From Tenebrio molitor (lineage: Eukaryota; Arthropoda; Insecta; Coleoptera; Tenebrionidae), in the NCBI RefSeq assembly GCF_963966145.1, contig NC_091047.1:29574001-29638000 (forward strand): a stretch of 64,000 nucleotides of DNA. The letters are read 5' to 3'. Positions 12,428-23,271 of this stretch are shown here, piece by piece (position 1 is the stretch's first letter; each line of letters opens with the position of its first letter). The notes under the pieces were generated by a model. It worked only from the letters and a program-made list of their open reading frames with translations. It had not been told where the DNA came from and made no database searches. A program made the position numbers and the translations under genes.

Positions 12428-12757
12428 GGGGTCACTTTGATCAATTTCAAATTTATTTCTTTGATATCAGCTTTGTTTGTTCTCAAATTTGAAGTTAAAA
12501 AACGCCAAACGATTAGTTTTGACATATAAAATTCGGCTCTATACTTGAAAATTATAAATTTTAAAAGTTGCGGAGTAAAAAAAATAAAAACATTGTGATC
12601 AAGTTCACACGCGAATGGGGGCCACTTTGATCACCCTCTAGAAATACGTTTAAAGTGCACTGAATACGTACAAGACGATCATATTCACCCCATTTCAAAA
12701 TCGGTGTTGTAGTTTTTGATATATATTAAATATTATTTTGGGGGCGACATTGATCAG
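12428..12757. repeat. subterminal motif array, left end of pogo-like element
   Basis: Three copies of a GGGGNCACTTTGATCA-like motif lie at 12428-12443, 12617-12634 and 12740-12757. Four more lie at the other end (14818-14833, 14869-14884, 15221-15237, 15240-15256), mostly in the mirror orientation. Repeated subterminal motifs commonly serve as transposase binding sites; that role is inferred here. Confidence 0.75.
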
Positions 12758-12920
12758 CATCATTAAATTACATTTTATTGTTTAACGTCTTTATTTCTGT
12801 AACTAAAAAATATATTCCTACATATAACAAAAAAAGTCAATGAAAATAGTAGAAACAAGCACAATTTCACACTTTCAGAAAATGAAATCAAATTATTTTT
12901 ACGCCAAATTACAGTGAAGG

Positions 12921-14756
12921 CTAAACTCGCTTTGAATATTCTAGCACTTCAACTTTTTTTCCAAAGCTTATCACATCATTTTCAACATTGTTTATTGGTA
13001 CCGGCAACACGGCGCAAATATCTGATAATGGCACAGTTGATATATCCAACGGCTTAAGTTTGAAAGTTGTATTGCCTTCATTGGTCGATTTCAAACCAAC
13101 AACTGTATATTCAGTTTCCGAAAATTGTTCCTGGATTTTACACACGTATTTGTATGTTACTGAATTCCGTTTTCCACCAATAAAATTAACCAGAACAAAA
13201 CGTCCTGGCACTAAAAGTTCTGGCTCTGGTTGCAAATATTCTACTTCCTCTGCCTCCACTGGCGGATCTTCATTTTCAGAACACTCGTTATCATTAGGTA
13301 TATCTAAGGTTTCTTCTCCTTCATCTGAGCTACTACTGTCTGCAGTAGTTACACTTCTTCCTGGCTCAACATTTATCCTCTTCCTTTTCCGTTGCACTCT
13401 TTGAGTATTTTGCCCAAAACGATTTTCTCGTAACAATTCAGTAAGCGCATCGTCAACGATAGGCCTAGGATCATGCAGATGGGATGTTCCCGGAATTTTG
13501 TTGAGAACTTTATTTGGGTTGAATGGGTGTATACCGGTTGCGTAGAACCCATTAATTAGATTTCTTTTTACTGCTGATTCATGATGATCGCCTGGTTTAT
13601 CGTTGGTTTGAGCTATCACTTGGTCCATTTTTTTTAGAGCGCGAGATAAAAGTGAAGGAAAAAGCTCTTTGGGAATTCCTGATGAAGTTCTGTTTCTGAG
13701 TTTGTAGTCTGTAAGTACAGCGCGCCAGGCCACTTTCATCGGCTTGAAAAATGCCACATCTAGAGGTTGGCAAATATGGGTTGAGTGTGGCACAAGGCAA
13801 ATGAAGGAAATATTATTTTCCCCACACAGACGAATTACAGAATCATTGATATGTGATGCCAGGTTATCGCCAATTAAAATTTTTTGTCCTTCTAATCGTC
13901 TTGCATGTGGCATGAAGCATGTTTCAAACCAATCCTGAAATGTGTTGGCATCCATCCACCCATGGGAAGTTCTATTAAATCTGCACCCTTTAATGCAACA
14001 AGATTTGGTACAACATGGTTTTCCTTGAATGCCCCCCTCTTTCCAGGTATTATATAGGTGTTCGCTTTTGTATATTACATACGGTGGCAGCAACGTTCCG
14101 TCTGCAGATCCACAAACCATAATCGTGGTGTTGCTTTTAGAATGATTTACAATTTTTTCTGGGTATTTCACACCCCTCCGATATATAGCACGAGTCTTTC
14201 CGGGATCATCACCAACGTTGGTTTCATCGTAGTTAAAAATATTCGCGGCATTTACGCCTTCCAGCGTTTGCTCTAAATTTGCAAAATAAATTTCTAAAGT
14301 TTCCCTAGAAACAGCTGAGCGGCATTTATTTATGTTACTGGCAAGACGTTGGGCCACTTCTGATTTGTGCCTTTTTAGAAGACTTAGTGCCCAATCTTTA
14401 CCTGGAATGTTATTTTTAAATTTGGTCACTATACGTCCGCATCTGTCCAAATACGCTTTTGCAAGCATTCTCAAATCAAGTAAATTCAGTGGAAACCCCC
14501 AATCTGAACACTTAATAGCAGCATTTATGAGGGCAACTTCTTCTGCAATTGATAATGCAGATTGTCCACCAGCATTATGTATATGTTTGCCATGAAATTT
14601 ATTATTTAATGTACCAAAGGGAATGTCATATTCACGAACTGCAGCTCTCATTGTTAGTTGTCCATCAGCGATTCTTTGAACAGCTTCCTCAAGCTGCGTT
14701 TCAGTGTAATTTCTATAATTTCGAGTCCCAGGTTTCTTCCTATAGGTTCGTACCAT
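12921..14756 (-). CDS. pogo/Tigger-like DDD transposase
   Basis: This enzyme would cut and reinsert the element that encodes it, acting in the nucleus. The frame is open for 643 codons from 14852. I prefer the Met at 14756 (MVRTYRKK, 611 residues), because the upstream extension reads through a subterminal repeat. Numbering from the upstream Met: a Psq-type helix-turn-helix lies at about 48-90 (YTETQLEEAVQRIADGQLTM...). The DDE_1 catalytic core has D209 (IFNYDETN), D329 (ILIGDNLASH) and D365 (CQPLDVAFFKP), with 35 residues between the second and third Asp. An acidic and basic linker follows (about 487-545, SSSSDEGEE). The C-terminus (about 546-625) looks like a compact domain found in some relatives. 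No frameshift or stop is present. Confidence 0.93.
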   Translation of the reverse strand: MVRTYRKKPGTRNYRNYTETQLEEAVQRIADGQLTMRAAVREYDIPFGTLNNKFHGKHIHNAGGQSALSIAEEVALINAAIKCSDWGFPLNLLDLRMLAKAYLDRCGRIVTKFKNNIPGKDWALSLLKRHKSEVAQRLASNINKCRSAVSRETLEIYFANLEQTLEGVNAANIFNYDETNVGDDPGKTRAIYRRGVKYPEKIVNHSKSNTTIMVCGSADGTLLPPYVIYKSEHLYNTWKEGGIQGKPCCTKSCCIKGCRFNRTSHGWMDANTFQDWFETCFMPHARRLEGQKILIGDNLASHINDSVIRLCGENNISFICLVPHSTHICQPLDVAFFKPMKVAWRAVLTDYKLRNRTSSGIPKELFPSLLSRALKKMDQVIAQTNDKPGDHHESAVKRNLINGFYATGIHPFNPNKVLNKIPGTSHLHDPRPIVDDALTELLRENRFGQNTQRVQRKRKRINVEPGRSVTTADSSSSDEGEETLDIPNDNECSENEDPPVEAEEVEYLQPEPELLVPGRFVLVNFIGGKRNSVTYKYVCKIQEQFSETEYTVVGLKSTNEGNTTFKLKPLDISTVPLSDICAVLPVPINNVENDVISFGKKVEVLEYSKRV

Positions 14757-15267
14757 CTGAAGCCAAAAATCGCCAAAATTAGCTTCCAATGGCAGAAATA
14801 CTTTAAATGCTAATGACGGGGTCATTTTGATCACCGTACTAATGGAAATCAATTTCGCCCCGCGATTGTGATCAAAGTGACCCCGCTCTGCATTGTGAGG
14901 TTTAGGCTTTAAAATATTTTTTTGTGAGAAGTGAATTCGGGGTTATGCTATTTCAATACGTTCCCTACTAACAAAATGTACTCAAAAAGTAGCCAAAGAT
15001 AACACTTACCTTTACACATTCAAAGTTATAACGACTTAATGAAAACGCCAGAAGTGCGCAGCGGTGTTTCGAGCAATTTTTTACACGTGTTAAATATGGG
15101 ACAGATCTTACACACTGCGCAGTCTTTTATGAAGGTATGAAACCACCAGATCCAACAGCGGCGGGAACTTTAAACTGTACTGGCGTTGTGCCAGAACTAT
15201 TTAAGTTTGCAACGGGGGCTATTATCAAAGTCGCCCCGCGATATCAAAGTCACCCCATCTTACGGTA

Positions 15268-16136
15268 CTAGTTTATCCAGAACTGAAAAATGTTTTAAAA
15301 TTTTTGTTTCATTGAATTTGTTTCGGATTACCTAATCGTATAAGTAACAACCAGGTGTGTAGGGACAATGCTGCGACCTCTACCCGAATTCCCCCAATAA
15401 TTACGGAATAATCCCGGAATTCAATTCAGAAAATACAATCCGGTTGATTTAATTTTTTCGTCTAACCCAATTACATTTCCAATCTTCCTCTCTAAACAGC
15501 AGAGATAAGCAATCCATTGTTAAAAATGCCGTTCCTTTGTTGACCGAATAATTACAGAAATCTTTCAGGCATGTGAACGTGGCCGAGGTACAATCCACCC
15601 CAGCGCCACCGTCATTTTTTACGTTTAGCCGGTTCCAGGATCCCCTGAAATACGACAAACACACACGCACAAAACAAAATTAATAGTGTACAGCGTAATT
15701 TTGTATAAAATATGCCCGCACGAAAAGGAAAAAAAACAAGGGGCCGTTAACGAAATGTGTGTGGACTTGAATGTTTGTTTGGTGAAAAGAAAAAACGGCG
15801 ACTGTGGAAACGGCCTTTACAAATTGTTATGTCATGCGCCGGCTGCATATAGTTAATTAAATGCAACCGGTAACAGGTTATTAATTTAAGGGGAAACGTC
15901 GTTTTGCAGATAGTGTTCAACGCCACGGGAATATTGCAGCGTGAAGGTGAACCTTGTTAGAAGAGACGATCATTACCGGATCTGTCTAACAGACTAATCA
16001 CAAGGCAAAAATTGTAAATTCCACGTTTCATTATTTTAGTCGTTTTAATTTATTAAATATGTAATAAATGCTAAAAGAGTAGAATGATTAAACTACCAGG
16101 CAGAATGATGGTACCATGTTCAAAAACAAGCCCAAA
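15268..16136. other. gene-free sequence
   Basis: Moderately GC-rich DNA at about 15.35-16.0 kb with no recognisable exon. It looks single-copy. Small minus-strand frames here are unremarkable. Confidence 0.4.
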
Positions 16137-16253
16137 AATAGTTATTTACATTAGAGTACGGGATGTGAATTTTCCGGCACGACAACTGGTTTCGGGCACG
16201 ATGGCGCAGCCGAGTGCCTGATTAGTTGGAGGGCCGGAAAATACGTCCCGTAC
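16137..16253. repeat. long imperfect palindrome (hairpin family), sister of 11991-12104
   Basis: AATAGTTATTTACATTAGAG followed by TACGGGATGTGAATTTTCCG forms the left arm. The right arm returns as GGGCCGGAAAATACGTCCCG. The tip is GATGGCGCAGCCGAG. The flank and the tip half-stems (GACAACT...GGTTTCGGGCACG / GTGCCTGATTAGTTG) match the hairpin at 11991. The lower stem has a different sequence but still pairs. Confidence 0.85.
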
Positions 16254-16513
16254 GACATTTGTATTAGACTTTTCGGCTGACCAAAATATTAAATCTTTTA
16301 AAAATCAAGACTAATTTTATTGTAGAATTTGACATCGTCAATAAAGAATCGAATGCTGTGGAATCAATTCCTTGACGACCGTGACCGCTCATTTGTTTTT
16401 TTCCTAACAAATTATTTGCCGGCTAAATTTTCACGGTCGTGCTTCAAAATTTGATTTTGGTGTATTAATCGAGTGAAAAAAATGTCTAGTATATAATATA
16501 GAGTGAGTTAAAT

Positions 16514-17263
16514 GTGACACCAGAGGCAGTACAACTAGTGGCAGGACTAAATTCTGAATTATTACCACAAAAATCGAAACAACGTTACATAGGACAATTT
16601 TTTCTCACGAAAGTATGTAATAACTATTCTTTAATTCACAAATTTTTAATAAACCATATTTTATTACAGACAGTTTTATTAATAGGTGTTTGTGGTGCCT
16701 GTCTCCGAAAGGAGTTATATACTCGGAAAATGGAAAATGTCAAGAGAAGATATTATATTGATAACTGACACAAAAACCAATATTTGTAGATCGTTTGCCA
16801 TTACCAATCCAAACTGGGTTGAAACTGTGAAGAAATATATGGAAGTCAGGTTAAATTGGTATTAAAACAATTTCAAATAAAATTGACAAATATTTGAACC
16901 TTGATTGCCCTATGGACACAAGATTGAAGTTCCTAAAATGATTCGTGATGACTGATGGCCTTCCTTCAACATCAAAAACAAAATGTACTATGTTGCAGCT
17001 ACAGCTCCTCAAACAATGGTGAGTTGTGTCACAAACTTCGATACAGTGCTCCTTTAATCTACTTGAATTTTTAGCAGTTGCTTCCAATGTAACCATCCAA
17101 CATTGAGAATTCCATCATCAGTACCGTAAGAGAAGCACCAGTACAACATATTGACATTCAACCCAGAAGTAATAAAGCTGACAGTTACCAAATTGTTTCT
17201 GCATTGTTCTCTAAAGTGGAGAATTGTAACAATAATGTTTACAACTGTAATTTTACAAAATAA
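16514..17263 (+). pseudogene. decayed Crypton-type tyrosine recombinase (ZMYM/KIAA1958-like)
   Basis: Several consecutive fragments, in shifting frames, read like the tyrosine-recombinase family found in Cryptons and their domesticated relatives. They are LPQKSKQRYIGQF (core-binding start, 16550s), LLIGVCGACLRKELYTRKMENV (16676-16740, containing the first catalytic Arg region), then EDIILITDTKTNICRSF and NPNWVETVKKYMEVR (16746-16860). A further fragment has an HKLR matching the catalytic HxxR (17030-17041). The Asn-rich end is VENCNNNVYNCNFTK (to 17263), typical of these C-termini. The expected region of roughly 100 residues between the first two fragments is missing. A GTATGT...TTATTACAG stretch (16613-16669) there could be an intron. 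Stops and frameshifts make it non-functional. Confidence 0.6.
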
Positions 17264-19740
17264 ATTATGTTAATAATGTTGCAAATTATTAAAATGTCTT
17301 GTACTTAACCATTACTTCCTGGTGAAAACGAATCATCTTTCTTCAGGTGAATACAAGATTTTGGGGTTAGAATGTTTTGTAGATTTTTATTTTCCAGTTG
17401 CACTTTAGCACTAACAGCTAGTACTGGATAAAGTAGGTACACAAAACCATATATCAACTTCTGTGGTTTTGTTTTATTGTGCTATTTTGCAGATATTTAT
17501 GAAATACCTGACAATTGTCAAACTTTTTGACATATAAAGCTGCCAACCCAATAGGTTGTATTTTCCCTGTTACGATTATTTTCTTTTTCGATCGATATAA
17601 ATTAAACAAACACATTTATCGGAAAAATTATACAGGGAAATGTGTTTTTTTACACTAAATGAAAGTAACGTATGGACACTTTAATTTTAAAGTAACTGTG
17701 AAAAGAATAAATCAACGGTGTCCGCACATTTTTCCCGTACTCCACTAGATTTTTCCCACATTCCACTAGAAATTTTTGACATTGTACGGGAAATCGCACC
17801 TCCCTTGACCTAAAGTGTAAGGTAACGCTATATTTCCCAGATTGGGAGGCCGAAAAATAATAAAAAACACACAAGCAACTTGATGTAAATTCAGCTTTTG
17901 TCGTTCTTTTTCCCTTTTTTCCATCGAGTTTTGGCGATGATTTTCTGCGAACACGTGACTAATCCAGTTCGGAAAAATTGAATTAACCCTGCGCGCCCTT
18001 ATTTATATGCAATTCGGGAAGTGAGGCGCGAAATTGCACCGCCACCTATATCTCATCGGGGCGCTAAACGCGGTCCACATTAGCAAAGAAAATTTTCTGA
18101 CAGAGCAATTTTCGAGTGGGATACTCGGGGGCGAACAGTCTCATTACCATTAAAAATATGGAATACCAACATTGTGCATACTTTGTCTCAGTTTGTGTGC
18201 CGTGCTCCTGAAAGGTAATATTTCATATCGGTCCCAAGGCGGCAGCGAAAATTTCAGCTAGAATTTCAGGCTGAAATACGTGCAGTTGCTTGTTCGCCCA
18301 ACTGAAGGCTTAATTAACCTAATTGCCAGTTTCGCACTCGGTTGAACATTCGAGCTTTTTATCGTTTTATAGGACTCACTTGTCTCACGCAATGTATTTA
18401 TTATTCGCTTCGGTTGGCTCAAATGTGACTGATTCCGCATAAAACGTCGGCTTCAAAGGAATCGGGAGCTTTCAGCCGGACTCGCATGTGTGGAACAAAC
18501 AACGAGGCCGAGGAATGGCTTCTGATGGGGCTAATTTAGCCGCCCTCAAAAATCCACCAAGATTGATGGCAGAGAAGCCGCTAAATATTAATTTATTCCG
18601 CGCTTACGCCACCGCCGTGTTAGCTTAAACAGAGTAATTTCGCCTCGACCAGAAAGACACTTTCTGAGATGAAACAGAACGCCCAAGAATTTCAATTACG
18701 TTTACATGCACATGTGCGGCTTGAATATTAAGTTTCACCCGGAAATTATTAATACCGACTTTTACCGATCCTGACTGACTTAAGAATGTCGGGTCTAGGG
18801 GCAGAACACTCGCGGATCATAACGAATATTATCGCGGTATTTAGCAAAGCTTGCCGCCAACTTCGCGCAGAACATGCAAATTCTCTCTTTCCTGCAGCTT
18901 AACCCGGAGCTTTTATAACGCCATTTGCACTATATTCTTATGTGGAATATGTTGGCGCTGGATTAAGTCTGCAACCGAATTCCAGATGGGGGAAAATTTT
19001 ATTTGCGGCTCCTTTCACAAAATCAAAAAGACAAACTTTTAGTATCTCGAGACCTTGCCCCACAATTCTTTGGAAAGAATGTCATAAATAATGCTTGGTA
19101 ACAAAACAGTTTGTAGTACCTAATAAAATGACTTAACATTCAAGCAAGCTCAGTTTTTAACTAATTAATTATAAAATATTTATACATTTATAACGTTTGT
19201 CACCTCAAGTATGAACTGCGCACCTTCATATAAAATTTGAAAGTTAATACATAACATAATTTAAAATTCTAATTATATTCTTATCGGCTATAATAAATTT
19301 TACGTTTACTCTATTTAAATTTGTAATTTACACCCTTACACACATATAATGATATTTATATTTCTCAGATTGTACCGTTTTCCATTTTTGTACATTTTCT
19401 AAAAAATAAGGAATAAGGGGCGAATAAAATTATCAAATAACATTTAAATAAATGTTTAATTTTCAATGGAAGGAATATGAAATGGTTTCTTTTCAAATCC
19501 CAATAATAATGCTTGTGTAAGGGTATTTAGCACAAAAGTAGTGGAACTTTCTCGATCTAAGATTGAACTGATAAATCGAATCTTACCATTAGTTATAAAA
19601 AGAAATACATACTTGATTTGATAAAGATTAAAATATTTTTGCAAACATTAAAACTTAGAATATCAGTGGATAAATGTTCATATTTAGTTGACTAAGTACT
19701 TTGATCAGAGAAAGCAAGAAATGTAATTTTGCGAATATAT
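17264..19740. other. gene-free sequence with a GC-richer unique island
   Basis: 17.9-19.05 kb is GC- and CpG-richer than its surroundings and appears single-copy. The flanks are AT-rich. No protein motif, terminal repeat or RNA gene was recognised. A short internal repeat of TTTTTCCC(G/A)...TCCACTAGA occurs around 17728-17772. Confidence 0.4.
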
Positions 19741-19749
19741 TTATTAATA

Positions 19750-19800
19750 ACTAGCTGACCCCACAGACGTTGTCTTGTCCAAATTTCAATACCTAAATTT
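19750..19800 (+). repeat. AACTAGCTGACCCC-type interspersed repeat remnant
   Basis: AACTAGCTGACCCCACAGAC followed by GTTGTCTTG resembles a short dispersed sequence common in insect genomes. I recognise the motif but cannot name the parent element with confidence. It is probably the edge of an old retroelement or SINE fragment. Confidence 0.35.
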
Positions 19801-20199
19801 TTTTGTGAATTTGTGAAAAGCTATTGGAAATGTGCAAACAAAGTAAAAATGAAGAATTTTACATGGGAGATGTATTCTATCGGCAGTATTCTACACTGCT
19901 GAAATGCTGGAAATGTGTGATGTGGCTGGAATTGGGAGTTGGAACCATGCGGTTTTGTCTATGAACTGTCAAAGAAATGTCATCTTTATTTTACCCACAC
20001 AGTTGCCACATAAATTTTCGTACATAGTTGCCAGATTTATCCACAATTATTTTGAATCACCCAATATTTACATTTCGATTGCAAGATCGATGTTCAAGCA
20101 AACAATCCAATTGGTTTGATTCCCAATTTCACAATAAGCTGTCAAATAACATTTGTGCGTGTAGGCAAATAAATTGGAATAGAAATAAAACAATATGTA

Positions 20200-20445
20200 C
20201 AGTCGCGAGCAATAAATTTTGATCGTCAAGGTCATTCTTTGACGCAATCGAAAATGCTCCATTGTAAAACAGTCGTAAATATCATAACCTATCATCAAGT
20301 TGTATGACATTAATAGTCATTTTTTCTCAATTTTTTGACACTTTGTTGACGGGGGCATAATCAGGCAGGGAATTTTTTTAAATTTGTGACAATCTAACCA
20401 AATTTTGAAATGACATTGACGACCAAAATTTATTGCTGGCGACAG
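20200..20445. mobile_element. TA-flanked MITE, Tc1-like CAGTCGCGAGCAATAAATTT ends
   Basis: CAGTCGCGAGCAATAAATTT at 20200 is mirrored by an inverted end finishing at 20445 (read inward CTGTCGCCAGCAATAAATTT). The match extends about 40 bp through GGTCGTCAATGTCATT-like sequence. TA flanks both sides (20198-20199, 20446-20447). The 246-bp element has no coding capacity. Confidence 0.85.
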
Positions 20446-20519
20446 TACCTACTATATTTGTTGGACAGATCGCGAAACAACACGAAAGTAAAAGCAAATG
20501 TAATTTTATTTTAATTTAC

Positions 20520-21180
20520 TGGATTGCGTTTTTCCAGGTTTTTCTTTAAATCTTCCAGATTTTTTTTTTTCAATTGAAAACAAAAAAATAAGCATCAAGC
20601 AAATATGTAGCTTCTATTGTCAGTTATGATCGAGAGGGCATACAAAAATTACAATTTTTGAAATTTGTCCGAATTTTCCGACTTTCCTTTGTAATTGTTC
20701 GAATCATGAGTTATGGTCTTGAGTTCATACAAAAAAGCACTTTCAGTTTTCGCGGAATTGTTTTAATTTAGTTTTTCGAGATTTTTCTCCAAATCTTCCA
20801 GATTTTTTTTCTACTGAGTTATTTCCACCCCGGGGCATATCGAATAAAAAAAAAGAATTAATCAAATATATGTCGTTCCTGTGGTCAGTTATGATCGAGA
20901 ATGCATACAAAAATTATAATTTTTGTAGTTTGCCCGAATTTTTCGACTTGTGGTAATTGTCGCGATTTTTTTTCCTGAAAACTTTTTCACAACTATAACG
21001 AACAAAACAAAAAAAAAGAATTATGCATATCCATCACAAAAAAGAACTTTCAGTTTTTCCCGAATTTTTCAATTTTCCGGCCAACTTTTCCAGTTTTTCG
21101 TTACATAAAAACCTCATACGGATTATTACGAACATTAAAAAATTTTCCAATTTTCCGGGCAACTTTTCCAATTTTTTTCT
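20520..21180. repeat. diverged tandem repeat block, about 240-300 bp unit
   Basis: Landmarks recur in the same order. AAATCTTCCAGATTTTTTTT occurs near 20548 and 20792, GTCAGTTATGATCGAGA near 20618 and 20881, and TACAAAAATTA(C/T)AATTTTTG just after each. ACTTTCAGTTTT(C/T) occurs near 20740 and 21043. The spacing between counterparts varies (about 244-305 bp), so units have gained and lost sequence. TTTTCC(A/G)-rich runs recur through the 3' part. Confidence 0.6.
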
Positions 21181-21291
21181 TTTTAGACCACCCCTGTATT
21201 AAAGGGAACAAAAGAAAAAATAAATATTCAAATCGGTCAAGCAGTTTTTGAGCTTTAGCGCGACTAACGAACGGCGATTCATTTTTATATA

Positions 21292-21859
21292 CAGGGTGTT
21301 TTCGAAGTTGACGCGTTCCTCGTAACACGAGATTACTATACAATATTCATAAGAATTTTACCCTAAATCTTCTTAGTAAAATGTATGTATTAACGGACAT
21401 AATTGATTGTATATTTTTATTGTTTTCTAAAATTTTGAGTGCGGTCCTGTCTATTTCTCCGCTGTACTAGATTAATACCTGACGTGGCCCAGGATGGGGT
21501 CTTTCTGGAAATCGCTCTGCGTACTCTCTGGACGCAGCAGTTGCATTCTGATAACATTGCCCATACATTAGCAACATATCTGAGAGTTCGTAATGATAAA
21601 GCCATTGCGATTCATTAGATGACAACTCTGACAGTATTTTTGATTAACGTCCATGCTCATTTGATTTTTTTTTGTCAATTCTAATTTCTAACAAATCAGC
21701 GCAAATTTGAGCAAGACCGGTTTCAAAAATTTCAAAAAAAAAACTTATTGTATCTTCATTGCCGTACACATTTTACTAAGGTGACTTTGGCTAAAACGCT
21801 TTAGAACAACGCATACTATCACATGTTAAAAAGAACGCCTCAACTTCGAAAACACCCTG
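21292..21859. mobile_element. TA-flanked MITE (CAGGGTGTTTTCGAAGTTGA ends)
   Basis: CAGGGTGTTTTCGAAGTTGA at 21292 mirrors the end finishing at 21859 (read inward CAGGGTGTTTTCGAAGTTGA, then GGCGTTC). TA dinucleotides flank both ends. The 568-bp interior contains a plus-strand stretch around 21465-21615 reading AQDGVFLEIALRTLW and on to LATYLRVRNDKAIAIH. It looks as if it was once coding, but I cannot assign it. Confidence 0.87.
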
Positions 21860-21861
21860 TA

Positions 21862-22956
21862 TATAGATTTTAAATTAAGGAATGATAATAATTGATCAGC
21901 GCTATAATAATTTTAGGATGGTTTAAACTATTAATGATATCTCAAAGAAAATTGGTGTAAAGTGGATTCAACGTACAAGTGTAGGGTTTTATCCACTCTA
22001 TGTTCGCATGATTCGTATATTCACATATCCTACCTAATAAAACCAAGCTTCATCGGTAACAAAAGTTTTGTTTTGAGTTGCCTAAGCATTATGCAGCGTG
22101 TTCAAAAACTATTCATAAAACAGAAACTTTTGTACCGGATCACCACCTACTAGTTCCGTAACAAAAGTCATGCGGTAAGAATATAAATGTAAATCCATTT
22201 TAAATATTGTGCAGCACATTTCCTCAGACATATTCACTTGTAGAGCTAAATGACGGAGGAAAGTTTTTGCCGTTTTTGGTTCATTCTAGATCATTTCCTC
22301 AACTACGTCAACAACTTCTGAAGTACGTTTTGTTCTGTTTCGGCCATCTTTTCTTTTTGTTATGCTTCCTATTGATTCCATACGATCTTAACCCTCCAGA
22401 AAAAAATGTCTATAAACAATGATAACGTGTGGAAACTGAAGCTGAAATTCTTTTCAACACTGTTGGACTGAATTGTACCACTCATTAGTTTTCTATCATA
22501 AACATTTTTTGCTCAGTTGAATAAATCATTTTCGTTTTGAAAAAAAAAATGCGATACGGTTTAATGCTGTATTATGTTTCATTAAAATTGTCATTCTCAG
22601 AACTTCACAAGGTAAAAAGTTTCGCTTTGTTCGCAAAACGTACGAGAACAACTTTTTTCAAGACAACTATTTTCGTTTCGCCTCGATGGATAGTCTTCAC
22701 GACTAGTGATAAAAAGTATCACTTTTACCTATTGTTGTATCAATACTTATTCTTGACAACATTTATATGTGCTTTAGGTTCTCTTTGAACCCATTACTTT
22801 AGTAAAACAATTTTAAACTGTATATGAAAACATATTGCCATGCTTTGGACGATTAACAAGAATTATGTAAAACAAATATCAAGAAGGCGATCACCAACCC
22901 TAGACCAATTATTACTAAAAGACTACACCTTCTAAATCTAAATAGGGGTGTTGATA
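21862..22956. other. gene-free AT-rich sequence
   Basis: No gene or repeat recognised. Several short T-rich frames are by composition only. Confidence 0.4.
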
Positions 22957-22958
22957 TA

Positions 22959-23269
22959 CAGGGTTATTCACGAGAGGGATACTTCTGGATTTCTTTTTGC
23001 CGCAACCCATTATACATATTGCAACAACTTCTTGATCTCAAATTTTGAAAATAATTATAACTGAATCCACGATGGTTTTGTATCTTTGACATTAATTCAA
23101 AAAATCAAGTCAATTTGAAAAATGTATTTTTACAATAACGACTTACAACTTACTTCGATTTCTGATTTAAAAGAAATTAAATAATATATTTGATTCAGTA
23201 GTTTGTGCCATTGGTATTGTTGGTTGCGGCAAAAAAAAATCAGAAGCAACCCTCTCGTGAATAACCCTG
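22959..23269. mobile_element. TA-flanked MITE (CAGGGTTATTCACGAGAGGG ends)
   Basis: CAGGGTTATTCACGAGAGGG at 22959 and its complement ending at 23269 form long inverted ends, with TA on both sides. GCCGCAACC/GGTTGCGGC also pair further in. The 311-bp element is non-coding and shares its outer CAGGGTNATTCACGA with those at 5798 and 48831. Confidence 0.88.
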
Positions 23270-23271
23270 TA

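Larger units (their letters stand above)
12419..15265. mobile_element. complete pogo/Tigger-type DNA transposon
   Basis: Terminal inverted repeats begin CCGTAAGATGGGGT, then C or G, then ACTTTGAT at both ends (12419 inward; 15265 inward). A TA duplication flanks the element (12417-12418 and 15266-15267). The 2847-bp unit carries one uninterrupted transposase on the minus strand. GGGG(t/c)(c/g)ACTTTGATCA-type motifs recur at both ends. Matching ends plus an open reading frame imply a young, possibly still active copy. Confidence 0.93.

Noticed and set aside
12988..14782. Plus-strand open frames (for example 12988-13404 and 14332-14595)
   Set aside because: They are antisense shadows of the intact pogo-like transposase on the minus strand and have no domain of their own.
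17560..17642. TTTTCCCTGTTA ... TATACAGGGAAA as MITE ends
   Set aside because: Only about ten bases pair and the enclosed segment is too short; probably chance.
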